Below, piece after piece: positions 62,855 through 64,000 of a stretch of DNA of 64,000 nucleotides. The translations under genes were made by a program, and so were the position numbers. Each line of letters opens with the position of its first letter. Position 1 is the stretch's first letter. Origin of the DNA: Arthrobacter sp. B6 (GTDB lineage: Bacteria; Actinomycetota; Actinomycetes; Actinomycetales; Micrococcaceae); contig NZ_KV467168.1 in NCBI RefSeq assembly GCF_001663775.1, forward strand, positions 2,780,780 to 2,844,779. The letters are read 5' to 3'. The notes under the pieces are model-generated. The model worked only from the letters and a program-made list of their open reading frames with translations. It was not told the DNA's origin and did no database searches.

Positions 62855-63778
62855 CTAAAGGCGGCGGTAACAGAGGTCGAAGATCAGCCGGCCAGCCTCG
62901 TGGGCCTTGGCCTCGAAGCTGGTGCGGATCCTGCCTTCGAAGCGCGGGGCCCAGCCGCCGGTTTCATCGATGCCCTCGTTGGGGCCGGTGTGCTCGGTGC
63001 TCACCGGTGCACGGCCCTCACGGACCGGTGCGCCGCCCACCAGCGACTCGACGCCGGACTGCCACACCTGCGTCAGGGGACTCTCCGGCCCACGGCGCTG
63101 GCCGGTGTGCAGGTTCTCAAAAGCCGCCGAACCCGCCAGGACGTCGCGGACGTGGACGGCGTAGTTGGACCAGTCCGTGGCAATCCGCCAGAGACCGCCC
63201 GGCTTGAGCGCCCGGGCGGCGAGGTCTGCGAATTCCGGCTGGATCAGGCGGCGCTTGTGATGCCGGGATTTATGCCACGGGTCCGGGAAGAACACCCACA
63301 GTTCGGTGACGGAGCCGGCGGGCAGCATGGTGGCCAGCACCTCCGGGGCGTTGGCCTCGACCACACGGACGTTCTTAAGTCCGCGGCTGTTGATCTTGAT
63401 GATGGTGTTGGCCAGGCCGGGCGTGTAAACCTCGACGGCCAGGAAGTCAGTGTCCGGGTTCTGCTCGGCGGCGTGGCAGATGGCGTCGCCCAGGCCGGAG
63501 CCGATCTCCACCACCAGGGGCGCCAGGCGCCCAAACTCTGCTTCGGCGTCGAACGTGTAATCGGGATGCACCGACGTATTCGCCACGTGCCGGGGCACAT
63601 CCACGGCCCAACGCCCGGCATGTTCTTCCCAGGCGGCCTGGCGGCGGCCCTGCAGCCGGGTTCCGCGCCGAACAAAGCTGACCGGCCTGCCGCCGTAGGT
63701 GCCGAATGACGCCTGCGTGCCGGGTGTCACCGGCCGCGGAACATGCGGAGACTGGGGGGTTTCTGGGGTTTCGCTCAT
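62855..63778 (-). CDS. trmB: tRNA (guanine-N7-)-methyltransferase
   Basis: A 307-residue SAM methyltransferase. LVVEIGSGLGDAICHAAEQN is the SAM motif, and LWVFFPDPWHKSRHHKRRL is the TrmB signature (PDPWxKxRHxKRR). A variable N-terminal extension of about 55 residues is present. It methylates G46 of tRNA. ATG at 63778 (MSETPETPQ) is preferred to an upstream ATG. Confidence 0.94.
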   Translation of the reverse strand: MSETPETPQSPHVPRPVTPGTQASFGTYGGRPVSFVRRGTRLQGRRQAAWEEHAGRWAVDVPRHVANTSVHPDYTFDAEAEFGRLAPLVVEIGSGLGDAICHAAEQNPDTDFLAVEVYTPGLANTIIKINSRGLKNVRVVEANAPEVLATMLPAGSVTELWVFFPDPWHKSRHHKRRLIQPEFADLAARALKPGGLWRIATDWSNYAVHVRDVLAGSAAFENLHTGQRRGPESPLTQVWQSGVESLVGGAPVREGRAPVSTEHTGPNEGIDETGGWAPRFEGRIRTSFEAKAHEAGRLIFDLCYRRL

Positions 63779-63883
63779 CCCTTCCAGAATAGAGGAGATC
63801 GGTGCGCCGCCTGTTCCAGCAGAGTCCTTCGGAACTGGCATGCGTCTCGGTGGAGGAGCTGGCATAGGCCTCGGGCCAAAGCG

Positions 63884-64000
63884 TCACCAGCCCTGGAGGA
63901 TCACCAGACCAAGCGTAAAGACCACGCCGTCAACGCACAGGGCGGCAACGGCTGCCCGGCGGCTCTTCGATCCTGCACGCGTGCCCCATAACGCGGCAAT
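63884..64000 (-). CDS. C-terminal end of a membrane protein (cut by the window edge)
   Basis: The last 38 codons of a minus-strand gene are visible, reaching the window edge. The sequence ends CVDGVVFTLGLVILQGW and has one membrane span (VAALCVDGVVFTLGLVIL). The start is outside the window. No family can be assigned from so little. It is upstream of trmB on the same strand and ends 106 bp before the trmB start. Confidence 0.55.
   Translation of the reverse strand: MAALWGTRAGSKSRRAAVAALCVDGVVFTLGLVILQGW

Overview
The window is high-GC DNA with the gene set of a soil actinobacterium of the Micrococcaceae (Arthrobacter/Pseudarthrobacter type). Pointers are a dnaK-grpE-dnaJ-hspR operon behind HAIR operators, a SAM-IV-like riboswitch, a DasR-type GlcNAc regulon with a split PTS, and many GTG/TTG starts with GGAG-type ribosome sites. 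The genus is an inference from style and content, not from a marker gene. Most of the window reads as chromosome core and near-core. The only clear mobile element is one intact IS3-family insertion sequence.

Layout. 1-8 kb: the end of a YbdK-type carboxylate-amine ligase, a membrane protein, a divergent LysE exporter/LysG regulator pair, a riboswitch-led sulfur operon (DUF1737, rhodanese, metZ), a lipoprotein and a thiolase. 8-17 kb: a decayed alpha-carbonic anhydrase, a TetR gene with paired operators, a PNPOx-like protein, pabC, cardiolipin synthase, an unusual kinase-PabB fusion coupled to a low-molecular-weight phosphatase, and an RhtB-type exporter. 17-24 kb: a methyltransferase, the IS element sitting inside a long palindrome, a MarR/MMPL divergent pair and an NAD-epimerase/TetR divergent pair. 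24-28 kb: a LacI-operator-controlled sugar ABC importer (binding protein and two permeases, no ATPase). 28-33.5 kb: the dnaK heat-shock operon, with two nested inverted repeats between grpE and dnaJ.

33.5-44 kb: a phenol-hydroxylase-type flavin monooxygenase, pheA, amylosucrase and a complete GlcNAc locus (a DasR-like GntR regulator with PTS IIA and IIB on one strand; IIC-nagA-nagB on the other; a dre-like operator between). 44-49 kb: nitrogen genes (AmiS/UreI-like channel, gdhA, amt with a GlnR-like box) and a glycosidase-like propeller protein. 49-54 kb: a SWIM/SNF2 helicase and two DUF proteins. 55-59 kb: two separate ECF sigma factor modules, one with a secreted PAV-repeat protein and a membrane-anchored proline-rich partner, the other with a classical zinc-type anti-sigma factor. 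59-64 kb: SRPBCC and DUF1206 proteins, a large WXG100-like protein with a small partner, trmB, and the end of a membrane protein.

Two families of intergenic palindromic repeats recur. One carries TGTACGTTCGCGC (about 1.1, 4.0 and 49.4 kb). The other carries GATGTCGTT-type arms (18.3/19.6 kb, split by the IS, and 36.7 kb). Several sit at gene ends, and two supply the last codons of a neighbouring gene. The least explained items are the PAV-repeat/sigma module, the WXG100-like pair, the kinase-PabB fusion and the nested repeats inside the dnaK operon.
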